Shown: positions 15,036 to 23,934, counted from the first letter of the stretch. The stretch is DNA of 52,885 bases from Thiotrichaceae bacterium (GCA_023144895.1 JAGLEV010000061.1:1-52885), one strand, 5' to 3'. The notes: a model not told the origin generated them from the sequence alone. Numbers and translations are program-made.

Positions 15036-16577
15036 CTACAACTGTGATTCCACAGGTAATATCGACATGAAGCGCATCCAAATACGTTGTGATAATACGG
15101 TGTTAGGCTCTTTAGTATAAAACCTATTATTTGCATAATCTTGCCAAATAATATTATCGCCCTCTAGCTCTAGATGAAAAGCCAGTTTATCGAGATGCTG
15201 ATCAAACCACTGCACAATATGATTAGTAATATCCTTAGAACTAATCATAATTCCAATTTCAGTATTCTCATACAATGAGCGTGGATCCATATTCATTGAG
15301 CCAACATAGAGTTTATTCCTATCAAAACTGACTATTTTGGCATGTAACGCGGCTTTGGCTGGACGGTTGAGTAAACGTCGAGCGCGTTTTAATAAATTAA
15401 CACTCCCTTTCACTGATTTAAATTCATAGAGATGCACCCCCATTCGTAATAAATCCTTTCGATACTTATTATAATGAGCATTAACAATCGTCATATCTGT
15501 AGAAGCATAAGTATTAGTTAAGACTCTAACATTCAACCCTTTATCACATAGTTTTTGGAAATATTGCAAGCCTCGTTGACTAGGAATAAAGTAAGGTGTA
15601 ATAATTAAAATATTATTTTCAGTTTGCTTTACAACGGTATCAAAGCCCTCAATTTCTAACGAGCTACTCAGCCTTTTATCTTTATAATCAATCTTACTGG
15701 GATCATCCTTAATCACTGTTGCCACCGCCCAACGAAAGGGTAAGGTTCCCGTTTTAATTTGCTGGGCTAAGGGAGAAGTATCTAAAACATGAGTAAAGTA
15801 GGCACGTTCTGAATCCTCTTTAAACCAGTATTTTTCATTTTCAAAAGAGGGAGCGGAAAGCGTGGATACTTTAATTGTTTTATAAAAATTCCAATATTGA
15901 TCAAAAGACTTTGACACCTCTTTCGCAATGGGACCAATAGCCAAAACTTCCATACCACTAAATACACGCTCAGCCTCTGCTTCTGAATACTCATTACCTA
16001 TATTTCGACTCCCCACTATCGTTATATCATTATCAATCACCACTAACTTATTGTGCATCCTTCGAGTCACTTTACCCATTTGAAAAATATACTGAAAAAC
16101 TCGGGGTGTTTTACGACTAAAAGGATTAAAAACACGCACTTCAATATTAGGATGTAGATCAAGAGCGGCTAATTTAGCGGTTTGCTGGGAAAGATGAAAA
16201 TCATCTAATAAAACTCGTACTCGTACTCCACGATCGGCTGCCTTTTTTAGAGATTCATAAAATAAAAATCCTGTAAGATCATCTCTCACTATATAATATT
16301 GAACATCAATGCTTTTTTCTGCCTTATTAAACAGCTCTGTACGAGCAGCAAAGGCATCCAAACCACTACCTAATAGCACAAAGCCAGATTTGCCTTTGTG
16401 GTGGTGTAATTGAGATTGGTAGCTTCGTAGTAATTGCGTCTGATCTGCATTTTTTAGGGCATAAGTTGCCTTCCGATCAGGATGCTTTTGCGACCCTGCG
16501 CTACAGCCAGACAGCCACAACAAAACAAGAAGTATAAAAATAGAAAAGATCAAATTATATTGTGAATAGTGAAGCAT
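15036..16577 (-). CDS. phospholipase D family lipoprotein, ClsC/YmdC-like cardiolipin synthase
   Basis: The 513-residue protein has a hydrophobic N-terminus ending in a lipobox (L-S-G-C, about residues 22-25), then two phospholipase D half-domains. The catalytic H-x-K-x4-D motifs are H-N-K-L-V-V-I-D near residue 174 and H-A-K-I-V-S-F-D near residue 409, each followed by the G-S-R-N/G-S-M-N-M-D asparagine segment. The layout resembles E. coli ClsC (YmdC), which makes cardiolipin from phosphatidylethanolamine and phosphatidylglycerol with help of YmdB. No ymdB partner lies next to it. Alternatives are a general phosphatidyltransferase or nuclease of the superfamily, but the lipoprotein anchor and motif spacing favour a lipid substrate. 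It is alone on its strand with 190 bases upstream. Confidence 0.85.
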   Translation of the reverse strand: MLHYSQYNLIFSIFILLVLLWLSGCSAGSQKHPDRKATYALKNADQTQLLRSYQSQLHHHKGKSGFVLLGSGLDAFAARTELFNKAEKSIDVQYYIVRDDLTGFLFYESLKKAADRGVRVRVLLDDFHLSQQTAKLAALDLHPNIEVRVFNPFSRKTPRVFQYIFQMGKVTRRMHNKLVVIDNDITIVGSRNIGNEYSEAEAERVFSGMEVLAIGPIAKEVSKSFDQYWNFYKTIKVSTLSAPSFENEKYWFKEDSERAYFTHVLDTSPLAQQIKTGTLPFRWAVATVIKDDPSKIDYKDKRLSSSLEIEGFDTVVKQTENNILIITPYFIPSQRGLQYFQKLCDKGLNVRVLTNTYASTDMTIVNAHYNKYRKDLLRMGVHLYEFKSVKGSVNLLKRARRLLNRPAKAALHAKIVSFDRNKLYVGSMNMDPRSLYENTEIGIMISSKDITNHIVQWFDQHLDKLAFHLELEGDNIIWQDYANNRFYTKEPNTVLSQRIWMRFMSILPVESQL

Positions 16578-16770
16578 CTTTTAAGTATCCCTATCAATGC
16601 AAAAGTAATAAAAAGCATTGGAAATAAGGATATAAAAAAAAGTAGCTGACTTGCTATATTCGATAGGATTAGCGGGGGACAGGCTGTTACAGGGTGTTAT
16701 TTATGGTGGGGGTAGAAAGGTCGTATGAAAGAAACTAGAACCGTCAATTATTTCATACAACCTCTTAAAT

Positions 16771-17202
16771 TTAAGCCGCTTTTAGCGTCGCCTTCTTATA
16801 GGCAGGATATAAATGTTCAGACTCATCAATAATTCGATTCCAAACAAATTCGAATATTTGTTCAGTGTCTGCAACAAATAGGTCATGATTTTTAATGCGT
16901 AAAGTATTTTTAGAACACCATCTTCTCGTGTACTGAGCAAGCACTCGCTTAATCTCCATAGAACCCGACATAAACTTAGTGGCAGTATTTTTTATTTCTG
17001 AATCACTATGGACTAACATCGGTTGGTAAATATTTTTCTCTTCTATCGACAAGTGTTCTTTAACGGCATCTACATAGCTAAAAAATATATCACACATAAC
17101 CTTTGTATCGCACAGCTCCCGATTACGAATAAGTACACTCAGTACCTTAGAATGCTCTGCTATTTTATGATTATGCTCATGCATTGCGTCAAGTGATATC
17201 AT
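16771..17202 (-). CDS. hemerythrin-domain protein
   Basis: The 143-residue all-helical protein has histidine and acidic residues spaced as in hemerythrin-like four-helix bundles (PF01814): H12 and H17 in the first helix, H50 with E54 in H-L-S-I-E-E-K-N, H106, and E126 with H130 in the last helix (D-E-S-E-H-L-Y-P). Such residues bind a di-iron centre used for oxygen, NO or iron handling. It lacks a bacteriohemerythrin N-terminal loop, so it is closer to the HHE cation-binding type. It is monocistronic, with a purine-rich GGAGG just before the ATG at 17202. A role in iron storage or oxygen sensing is inference. Confidence 0.7.
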   Translation of the reverse strand: MISLDAMHEHNHKIAEHSKVLSVLIRNRELCDTKVMCDIFFSYVDAVKEHLSIEEKNIYQPMLVHSDSEIKNTATKFMSGSMEIKRVLAQYTRRWCSKNTLRIKNHDLFVADTEQIFEFVWNRIIDESEHLYPAYKKATLKAA

Positions 17203-17564
17203 ATTTCCTCCTAGTTAGTATGATTATTAAGTCAACATATCAAAGTATAGAGTACTTTATTATGGGATACTTTAATATATATTTATGGATAGAGTCTTTT
17301 TATTTTGTATTTCCTAGTGGATAGTGAAAATTTAGGCATACGATGAAGGAATATCAACAAAATCTTTAGAATTTTGAAGTTATTTTATTTTCAACGTTTA
17401 ACTCTTAAAGCAACTATAATCAATACCTTCACCCATTTTTATTTGAGCCAAAAGTCGCATTTTTCGACAGATAGATTCATGACTTAGTAGAATAAAATTC
17501 TCAAAAACGAGACGCTTTCATTTTGGTGAAGGTGCTGACAATATACGACATAGAAGGATCATTG
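17203..17564. other. gap holding a MITE-like element and the start of the rhodanese operon
   Basis: These 362 bases separate the divergent hemerythrin and rhodanese genes. The left part should hold both promoters, though I could not assign -35 and -10 boxes with confidence. The right part is filled by the inverted-repeat element at 17421-17537, which ends 27 bases before the chosen start of the rhodanese gene. Confidence 0.5.
17421..17537 (+). repeat. 117-bp inverted-repeat element (MITE-like), copy 2
   Basis: The ends carry ACCTTCACC (17425-17433) and GGTGAAGGT (17525-17533) as perfect inverted repeats. The element aligns with copy 1 read on the minus strand: CAATACCTTC at the left end, a TTGA(A)GCC(C)AAA block about 24 bases in, and CTTTCAT with AAGGT at the right end. 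Copy 2 is about 25 bases longer in the middle. It lies directly upstream of the rhodanese gene, so it may carry or disturb its promoter. Confidence 0.6.
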
Positions 17565-18737
17565 ATGTTAGATAAAAAATATTTGATTATCATTAGTTTA
17601 TTATTGAGCAATACCGCTCATGCTATCCCGCCTCCAGATGCCTTAATTTCAATTTGGCAGTCTGCACTACAGTTATTAGGGGTTATTTCTGTTTTCCTAG
17701 TCGGCTTCTATTACGCACTAAGGCAGTACCTCTCTGCTTGGAAAAAGCCTATCTTAGGATTTCTAGCAATTGCAATAATAGGCTCAGGTACTTACCTATT
17801 TTTAAATACACAAGCTACCGCTCCAAAAAGTACTGTTAACACCCGTATTAGTAACCCTGATATCCCCACATTAAAAGATGCTAACCCATCAGTAAAAAAT
17901 ACGCTGATTCAAGGAGAACAACTCTCTATTAAAGATATTATTGCTCATGATCCTAGCAAGGATAATCGAAAATGGAAGCTTCAAACCTATCAAGAAATGC
18001 AGAGAGAAATGAGTAGTCTTCGAGAAAAAAACAAACTCTCGAAGATAACCATGCACACCATGCCTTCCTTTAATGCTCAAGACTTAAATCGACATATCAC
18101 TGAGTCACCTGAAAAAATATTTTTACTGGATGTCCGTGCGGCTTATGAGCGTAAAAGATTTTCTATTAACCACCAAGCCACTATTCATTATGGTGACTTA
18201 GTGAATAGTATTTTGCCAAAAAAATTGGCTAAGCAGTTACCAAAAGACAAAACAATCATTGTGCTTTGTCACTCGGGTCTACGTGGTTATATTTCCTCTC
18301 ATTTATTACAAACATTAGGTTATAAAAATGTCGCTTTCTTACAAGGTGGATTACATGCTTGGAATCAACAAGAATTACCCATCAATGGGCAAGAAGATTA
18401 TTCATATGATACTTCTACTTATCCCATTTTTGGTGAGGAAGAAGTTTATAACAGGAAAGGTTTACTAAAAGTAGATATTGATGCTGATGATAATATTCTT
18501 CAAGACATTCCTGATTTGATTCACTTACCTTTTGAGATCGCTAGCAGTCAAGAGATTGATAAAATCATTCAACAGTCAAAAATCACTCCTCTACTGATTA
18601 TATGTAAAAGCTATAGTGGATGTTTTCATATCCCCAATTTTGGCTATTTAGTCGACCAAGCAGGTGGTAAAGTTGCAGGAGTATTTGATCTAACAGGAGA
18701 GTTTATTATCCCTCCTATTGTAGAGTCACTTGATTAA
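17565..18737 (+). CDS. membrane protein with two rhodanese-like domains
   Basis: I place the start at ATG 17565 because AAGGA lies six bases before it and the protein then begins with a clean signal segment (L-D-K-K-Y-L-I-I-I-S-L-L-L-S-N-T-A-H-A); the longer TTG frame at 17523 begins inside a repeat element. The 390-residue product has two further membrane segments (L-G-V-I-S-V-F-L-V-G-F-Y-Y and I-L-G-F-L-A-I-A-I-I-G), then a rhodanese domain (about 175-265) with the active cysteine C235 in V-L-C-H-S-G-L-R-G, and a second, diverged rhodanese-like domain (about 275-390) with C347 and C353. Rhodaneses carry sulfane sulfur on the cysteine. The next gene starts three bases after its stop, so the two form an operon. 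Partner and sulfur acceptor are unknown. Confidence 0.8.
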   Translation: MLDKKYLIIISLLLSNTAHAIPPPDALISIWQSALQLLGVISVFLVGFYYALRQYLSAWKKPILGFLAIAIIGSGTYLFLNTQATAPKSTVNTRISNPDIPTLKDANPSVKNTLIQGEQLSIKDIIAHDPSKDNRKWKLQTYQEMQREMSSLREKNKLSKITMHTMPSFNAQDLNRHITESPEKIFLLDVRAAYERKRFSINHQATIHYGDLVNSILPKKLAKQLPKDKTIIVLCHSGLRGYISSHLLQTLGYKNVAFLQGGLHAWNQQELPINGQEDYSYDTSTYPIFGEEEVYNRKGLLKVDIDADDNILQDIPDLIHLPFEIASSQEIDKIIQQSKITPLLIICKSYSGCFHIPNFGYLVDQAGGKVAGVFDLTGEFIIPPIVESLD

Positions 18738-18740
18738 TCA

Positions 18741-20420
18741 ATGACTAAACTCTCTAAAAAATATGCCTATTTATCCCAAGCAGAACAAGCAGGGATTATT
18801 ACGCCAAAAACACTATTACTACATGAGGCGAATGATGCTGAGGTTCAGCACTTTATTAAGACCTGTGATAGTGACAGCCGTTTTATTATACGGAGTATGC
18901 AAAGTGCAGAAGATACACACCACCAGTCTTATGCTGGGCATTTTTGGAGCTCTTCAGCAGTTCACCCTAATGAAGTCATTGCAACCATTTCTCTCGCTCA
19001 AAAAGAAAATCATCAGCGACTAAAACAACTCAATATCAATGAGCCACCACAGCTGATGTTGCAAGAGTATATTGAGCACAATATTGGTGGTGTTCTGTTT
19101 AGTCCATGGAGTTTTTTTGCTAATTATTGCTTTATTGAATACTCTACTCATAGCGTACAACAGGCTGTTGAAGGTAAAGCGACTCCCGCTGTTATCAGCA
19201 TTAAAGAAGGTTACCCATCGCCACTAGCACTGGATGAAAAATTAAGTTTTTTACTAGAATCATTGCGTTTATTAGTACAGAAATTACAGACTATCTTTAA
19301 TTTTCCTATTGATAGCGAGTGGGTTTATAGCGAGAAAAAAAAATCAATCCTATTATTACAAGTGCGCCCCCAAACACGCTTAGTCGGTGCCTTATTCAAT
19401 GCAACACCTGAACAATACCAGCAGTTAAAATTACCTGCTGGTGATTGGCAATATACGGCTTTATCAGAAAGTTTAGGCAAGCTTTCTCCACTATCTTTTA
19501 GTCTACTGGAACAGCTTTATGACAATTCAAGAGTCAGTTTACAATCATTAGGTTATCAAGCCAAACAGGTTGATTTTATCACTCGACTACCTGATGGCAG
19601 TATTTTAGTTGACCCCGTATTAGAAAAGCGTTTTTATGCTCCCACAACTTTTGGTGGATTTTGGAAGAGTTTTAAAGCACCACAGTGGCAACAAAAAATC
19701 AAAGATTTATTAGCAACTCTTAACCTTGATAAGAATTTTTCTTACACGCAATTATCACAATATTTTCAATACTGGATCATTGCGAATACACTAAGCAATG
19801 GTCAGGGCAGAGAGGAGAATAAACCTCATGCGTATGAATTATCTTGGCAACAAAAATTAGCCCCTCCCACTATTCATACTAATGATGATTCATGGGATAT
19901 ATTAAATCAACAGCTTAAACAGCTATTCTTTTTTGAACTGGAAAAGCTCAAGCAACAAATCACAGAGCCTCAGCAAGTCTTGTTATCTTGGCAAGATAGC
20001 TTACTCAATAAAACAGTTTCTATGATAGAGGAGCAACAGGCTACATCAATGGCGATATATGATTATAGTTTGTGGGGTATTGGATTAAGCAACACTGCAA
20101 TGCAGTCTATTGGTGCAAAAAAGAAAACATCAGGAAGGCTTTTTATTGTCCAAAATCCAAGCTATTTTCAAAAGGAAATCCCTGTTGAATCAATATTAAT
20201 AGCCCCCTACTTTGATAATCAGTGGGTACAAAGTATTCCTAAGCTCAATGGAATTATTGTGACACAAGGAGGGCATTTATCACATTCCGCTATTGTGGCG
20301 CGGGAGTCGGGTATTCCTTATTTTATTGGTCAATATGATAATACAGGTGAATTAAAGCAAGGTGACTGGGTGAGTTTGTCATTGTTAGGAGCTTTGTCTA
20401 TACCGAGTACAACAAGGTAA
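18741..20420 (+). CDS. ATP-grasp/PEP-utilizing phosphotransferase of the PEP synthase / rifampin phosphotransferase type
   Basis: Three parts are visible in 559 residues. Residues 1-215 form a PEP-synthase-type ATP-grasp domain: I-I-R-S-M-Q-S-A-E-D, S-Y-A-G-H-F, L-Q-E-Y-I-E-H-N-I-G-G-V-L-F-S and the closing D-S-E-W-V-Y...L-L-L-Q-V-R-P-Q-T. Residues about 216-470 are an unassigned helical region. Residues about 480-555 form the swivelling phospho-histidine domain with G510-G-H-L-S-H515-S-A-I-V-A-R-E and H515 as the likely carrier. The order ATP domain, middle domain, His domain matches rifampin phosphotransferases and differs from PEP synthase, which has a C-terminal PEP/pyruvate barrel that is missing here. 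The protein is much shorter than typical Rph (about 860). It should transfer a phosphate from ATP through His515 to an unknown substrate. It is co-transcribed with the membrane rhodanese. Confidence 0.75.
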   Translation: MTKLSKKYAYLSQAEQAGIITPKTLLLHEANDAEVQHFIKTCDSDSRFIIRSMQSAEDTHHQSYAGHFWSSSAVHPNEVIATISLAQKENHQRLKQLNINEPPQLMLQEYIEHNIGGVLFSPWSFFANYCFIEYSTHSVQQAVEGKATPAVISIKEGYPSPLALDEKLSFLLESLRLLVQKLQTIFNFPIDSEWVYSEKKKSILLLQVRPQTRLVGALFNATPEQYQQLKLPAGDWQYTALSESLGKLSPLSFSLLEQLYDNSRVSLQSLGYQAKQVDFITRLPDGSILVDPVLEKRFYAPTTFGGFWKSFKAPQWQQKIKDLLATLNLDKNFSYTQLSQYFQYWIIANTLSNGQGREENKPHAYELSWQQKLAPPTIHTNDDSWDILNQQLKQLFFFELEKLKQQITEPQQVLLSWQDSLLNKTVSMIEEQQATSMAIYDYSLWGIGLSNTAMQSIGAKKKTSGRLFIVQNPSYFQKEIPVESILIAPYFDNQWVQSIPKLNGIIVTQGGHLSHSAIVARESGIPYFIGQYDNTGELKQGDWVSLSLLGALSIPSTTR

Positions 20421-20731
20421 TAGGCTTATCAGTCGTTCCTGTTTTAATTATAAAGCAAGATAATTGCAATCTCTTAGCAAGAGAAAATCAAAACTGTAGA
20501 CTTAAATAGTCATTAATTTATTTTATAGACACTATAAGACAAGAGTTGCTAGCATTATCTCATCACTTTTTACAAATCTTATCAGATAGAGCTAATGATA
20601 TTTCTGAGTGAATATGAGTTCAAATATTCCATCTATCCTTAAAAACATCACGTCCAACGAATCTCATTAACCTATCTGGTGAAAAAATCATTACTATTAA
20701 TAGAATACAGCGATAAAGAGACTAGGGCTTT
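20421..20731. other. 311-bp gap upstream of the PcfJ-like pair
   Basis: No gene is seen. The last ~110 bases (from about 20622) are repeated before the second PcfJ-like gene (from about 21964), so they belong to the duplicated unit and probably carry the promoter. The left ~200 bases are AT-rich with a small hairpin (TCTCTT-AGC-AAGAGA) and no clear signal. Confidence 0.5.
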
Positions 20732-21931
20732 ATGATTCATTATTCAGACGAAAACGACCTAATCATAGACTATTCTAAAATCATTGGTTACCCCTGTTTA
20801 CTCACAGTCACATCATGGGAAAAAGGCATAACATGGAAAAGTGTTGCTGGTGAAGAAAGAGTTTTTCAAAAAAATTATCTAGACGAGACAGGAGTAGCAC
20901 TGCACCAAACTTACAATGGTAATAAACAGAACAAATGGTTAAACACTATTCCAAAAGACTTACTTAGTATGTTGCTGGATTATGAAAAAAATTACTTCTA
21001 CTCAGCCTATCCATTACTTTATTTATTAAGTCATCACCAAAATGCCATTGACTTATTTAAAAGCAGCCAGGTGCTGATGGCTATTCTTATGTATTCAGCA
21101 GAAAAAAACAACTGGAATGAAGAATATGTGGTTAATTTATTAAATGGAAAAAGAGTTGATATTATTGATGCCTGTGGATTACCTAGAAGAAAGTCAACAT
21201 TAAAAACACTTAATAAAATTGAGGGTATTTATCTTTCACCTTTAGAATATAATGCTATTAAAATAGTTTTATCACTTCCAAACGCTCACTTAATTAATCA
21301 CTTGAACTCTATTGATATAGGATTAATTTATTTAATAGCAAACCACAATGAATTTATAGCTTCTTCATTGATAAGTCGTTATCACAAAGAGTGGCTAGAT
21401 ATTGGGTTTAGATATATGTATATTGATACTAAAAGGATGCTTGGACGAGCAGGTAGCCGACACTTAAAAAAGTGTGCAACGCTTGATGAATTAAAAAAAA
21501 TACATAAAAAATGCATCATTAAACTAAATGAAGAGAATAAAAAGAAGAGAGAGAAAATAAAAAAGGAGATGCATGAGAGGCATGAGAGGAATAAAAAGAA
21601 TAATGAAATAAATAAAAAAAATAATGGAAAAGTCTATTTTTCTCAGCCCCCAGTTAAAGGAAATAAATATATAATCCCAATAACTAATAGTCATGATTTG
21701 ATGGATGAAGGGATAGATCAACGTCATTGTGTCGCTAGTTATCAGGATGAGATAGTTAACGGTAAAAGCTATATTTATAAAGTCTTAGAGCCAGAGAGAG
21801 CAACACTGCAAATTCTAATCTTAGGTAACAATAAATATAGAAGAGCTCAACTTAAATTGTCTTGTAATCAATCGCCATCAAAAGAAACAGTACAAATGGT
21901 TGAACAATGGATGAAAAAAGCATTCGAGTGA
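20732..21931 (+). CDS. PcfJ-like protein, paralog 1
   Basis: The 399-residue protein ends in a PcfJ-like domain: K-Y-I-I-P-I-T-N-S-H-D-L-M-D-E-G-I, then R-H-C-V-A-S-Y-Q-D-E-I-V-N-G near residue 330, Y-K-V-L-E-P-E-R-A-T-L-Q-I-L and A-Q-L-K-L-S-C-N-Q-S-P-S. The H-C and Y residues and the x-x-G-x-x-I-Y strand are hallmarks of the family (PF14284), first named from the conjugative plasmid pCF10 and of unknown function. The N-terminal ~250 residues are helical and not recognised. Compared with paralog 2 it has an extra K/E/N-rich stretch of about 33 residues just before the domain (encoded near 21520-21630), probably a charged helix. It is not next to transfer genes. Confidence 0.75.
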   Translation: MIHYSDENDLIIDYSKIIGYPCLLTVTSWEKGITWKSVAGEERVFQKNYLDETGVALHQTYNGNKQNKWLNTIPKDLLSMLLDYEKNYFYSAYPLLYLLSHHQNAIDLFKSSQVLMAILMYSAEKNNWNEEYVVNLLNGKRVDIIDACGLPRRKSTLKTLNKIEGIYLSPLEYNAIKIVLSLPNAHLINHLNSIDIGLIYLIANHNEFIASSLISRYHKEWLDIGFRYMYIDTKRMLGRAGSRHLKKCATLDELKKIHKKCIIKLNEENKKKREKIKKEMHERHERNKKNNEINKKNNGKVYFSQPPVKGNKYIIPITNSHDLMDEGIDQRHCVASYQDEIVNGKSYIYKVLEPERATLQILILGNNKYRRAQLKLSCNQSPSKETVQMVEQWMKKAFE

Positions 21932-22074
21932 CTTTCCAGTCATTCTCGTTGCCTTTGTAAATCGATATTCCACTTATCCTTAAAAACATCACGTCCAGCG
22001 AGTCTCATTAGCCTATCTGGTCAAAAAATCATTACTATTAAATATAGAATACAACGATAAAACACTAGGGCTTT

Positions 22075-23175
22075 ATGATTCATAATTCAGAAAAAAACGA
22101 CTTAATCATAGACTATTCTAAGGTCATTGGTTACCCCTGTTTACTCAAAATCACACCATGGGAAAAAGGCATAACATGGACAAGCATTGCTGGTCAAGAA
22201 AGAGTTATTCAAAAAAATTATCTAGACGAGACAGGATTAACACTGCACCAAACTTACAATGATAATAAAGAGAACAACTGGTTAAGAGCTATTCCAAAAG
22301 ACTTACTTGGTAAGTTGCTGGATTATGAAAAAAAGTACTTCTTCCCAGTTTATCCATTACTTTGTTTATTAAGTAACCATCAGAGTGCCATTGACTTATT
22401 TAAAAGGAATCATCTGCTGATGGCTATTCTTATGTATTCAGCAAAAGTAAATAACTGGAATGAAGAGTATGTGGTTAATTTATTAAATGGAAAAAGAATT
22501 GATCTTATTAATGCCTGCGGGTTACCTAGAAGAGAGTCGACATTAAAAACACTTGATAAAATTAGGGGTGTTTCTCTTACACCTTTAGAGTATCTTACTA
22601 TTAAAAATGTTTTATCACTTCCAAACGCTGACTTAATTAATAATTTTCGATATGTCGATATAAAGTTAATTTATTTAATAGAAGAGCATAACGATTTATT
22701 AACTAAATCATTAATGCAAAGCTATCACAAAGAATGGTCAGTATTTCAGTTTAAAAAAATATATTTCGATACTACAATAATGCTTGGGCGAGCAGCCAAT
22801 CCACAATTAATAAAGTGCTTAACTATTAGTGCATTAGAAAAAATACATGAAAGGTGGACTATTAAAAGAGATAAAAAAGTATATTTTCCTCAGCCCCCCA
22901 TTAAAGGAAGTAAATATATAATTCCAATAACTAATAGTCATGAATTGATAGATGAAGGGAGAGCTCAACATCATTGTGTCGCTGGTTACAAGGATGAGAT
23001 AGTTAATGGTAGAAGCTATATTTATAAAGTCTTAGAGCCAGAGAGAGGAACACTACAAGTTCTAATTTTGGCTAACAATAAATACGCAAGAGCTCAATTT
23101 AAATTGTCTTGCCATCAAAGCCCATCAAAAGAAACAATACGAATAATTGACCAATGGATTAACGGGAACGACTAG
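22075..23175 (+). CDS. PcfJ-like protein, paralog 2
   Basis: The 366-residue protein is closely similar to its upstream neighbour along its whole length, from the shared Y-S-K-V-I-G-Y-P-C-L-L start to the C-terminal domain with H-H-C-V-A-G-Y-K-D-E-I-V-N-G (near residue 298), Y-K-V-L-E-P-E-R-G-T-L-Q-V-L and K-L-S-C-H-Q-S-P-S. It lacks the charged insert of paralog 1. Both copies keep the invariant His-Cys pair and the tyrosine of the domain, so both look intact. The upstream region is duplicated too, so each copy can be transcribed on its own. It is followed by ppa with a gap of about 100 bases. Function is unknown. Confidence 0.75.
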   Translation: MIHNSEKNDLIIDYSKVIGYPCLLKITPWEKGITWTSIAGQERVIQKNYLDETGLTLHQTYNDNKENNWLRAIPKDLLGKLLDYEKKYFFPVYPLLCLLSNHQSAIDLFKRNHLLMAILMYSAKVNNWNEEYVVNLLNGKRIDLINACGLPRRESTLKTLDKIRGVSLTPLEYLTIKNVLSLPNADLINNFRYVDIKLIYLIEEHNDLLTKSLMQSYHKEWSVFQFKKIYFDTTIMLGRAANPQLIKCLTISALEKIHERWTIKRDKKVYFPQPPIKGSKYIIPITNSHELIDEGRAQHHCVAGYKDEIVNGRSYIYKVLEPERGTLQVLILANNKYARAQFKLSCHQSPSKETIRIIDQWINGND

Positions 23176-23278
23176 TAACTAGACTATATAAAAATGCTAT
23201 ACTCAGCCGTCAAAAAACTTGAGAAGCCAGTAACATATAATGGCTTTCATTCAACTACCTATCACTGGAGATTACAAA

Positions 23279-23890
23279 ATGGCTTTTCCTGATGCATTTT
23301 TTCGTTGGAGACCACACCCTTGGCATGGTTTAGAGGCTTGTGCTGACGATCCTGACGTTATCAATGCCTATATTGAAATCACCCCCTTTGATTCTGTTAA
23401 GTATGAAATAGATAAAAAAACAGGCTATCTTCATGTTGACCGCCCTCAACGAACATCATCTCAACCGCCTTCATTATATGGTTTTATTCCAAAAACATAT
23501 TGTGGCTCACGGGTAGGTGCCTTAATGGGCGATGATCTAAAAGGTGATACCGATGCATTAGATATTTGCATTATCTCTGAGCGCCCTATTAGTCGTGGAG
23601 ATATTGTCTTACATGCACGTGTTTTAGGTGGTTTACCTATGATCGATGATGGTGAAGCTGATGATAAAATTATTGCCGTCTTGAAAGGGGATCATGTATG
23701 GCATAATACAAAAGATATCACTGATCTACCTGAGATTATGATTGAACGCCTACATCATTATTTTATGACCTATAAAATGCAACCCGGAAAAGAATCAAAA
23801 GTTTCCATTGGTCCTGCTTATAATAAAGAACATGCTGAAAAAGTGATTAAAGCATCAATGCTTGATTACGATGATATGTTTGGTCAGTAA
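23279..23890 (+). CDS. ppa: inorganic pyrophosphatase, family I
   Basis: This soluble enzyme splits pyrophosphate and so drives biosynthesis forward. I start at ATG 23279 because GGAG lies eight bases before it; the ATG at 23240 has no ribosome-binding site. The 203-residue protein begins [16 protein letters not shown], continues with [12 protein letters not shown] and R-P-Q-R-T-S-S, and holds the metal-binding aspartates in [10 protein letters not shown], then [11 protein letters not shown]. This is the variant family I form found in several gammaproteobacteria, somewhat larger than E. coli Ppa. A strong terminator follows at 23904. Confidence 0.9.
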   Translation: MAFPDAFFRWRPHPWHGLEACADDPDVINAYIEITPFDSVKYEIDKKTGYLHVDRPQRTSSQPPSLYGFIPKTYCGSRVGALMGDDLKGDTDALDICIISERPISRGDIVLHARVLGGLPMIDDGEADDKIIAVLKGDHVWHNTKDITDLPEIMIERLHHYFMTYKMQPGKESKVSIGPAYNKEHAEKVIKASMLDYDDMFGQ

Positions 23891-23903
23891 ATATTTTCTT
23901 TCT

Positions 23904-23934
23904 CACAGCCTAATTGATTAGGCTGTGGTTTTAT
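23904..23934 (+). terminator. rho-independent terminator of ppa
   Basis: A perfect 10-bp stem (CACAGCCTAA / TTAGGCTGTG, 23904-23913 and 23918-23927) with a TTGA loop is followed by GTTTTATTTG. The T-rich side serves plus-strand transcripts; the other flank is not T-rich in the minus direction. It ends at the very stop of the convergent rarA gene. Confidence 0.85.

Larger units (their letters stand above)
20622..23175 (+). repeat. tandem duplication of a ~1.2-1.3 kb unit (gene plus upstream region)
   Basis: Unit 1 spans about 20622-21931 and unit 2 about 21964-23175. The similarity begins ~110 bases before each ATG at a shared ATTCCA, passes through ATCCTTAAAAACATCACGTC and CTAGGGCTTTATGATTCAT, and continues along both genes at high nucleotide identity. 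The units differ by many point changes and by one extra lysine/glutamate-rich stretch of about 33 codons in the first gene. A direct tandem duplication followed by divergence explains this. Confidence 0.85.
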
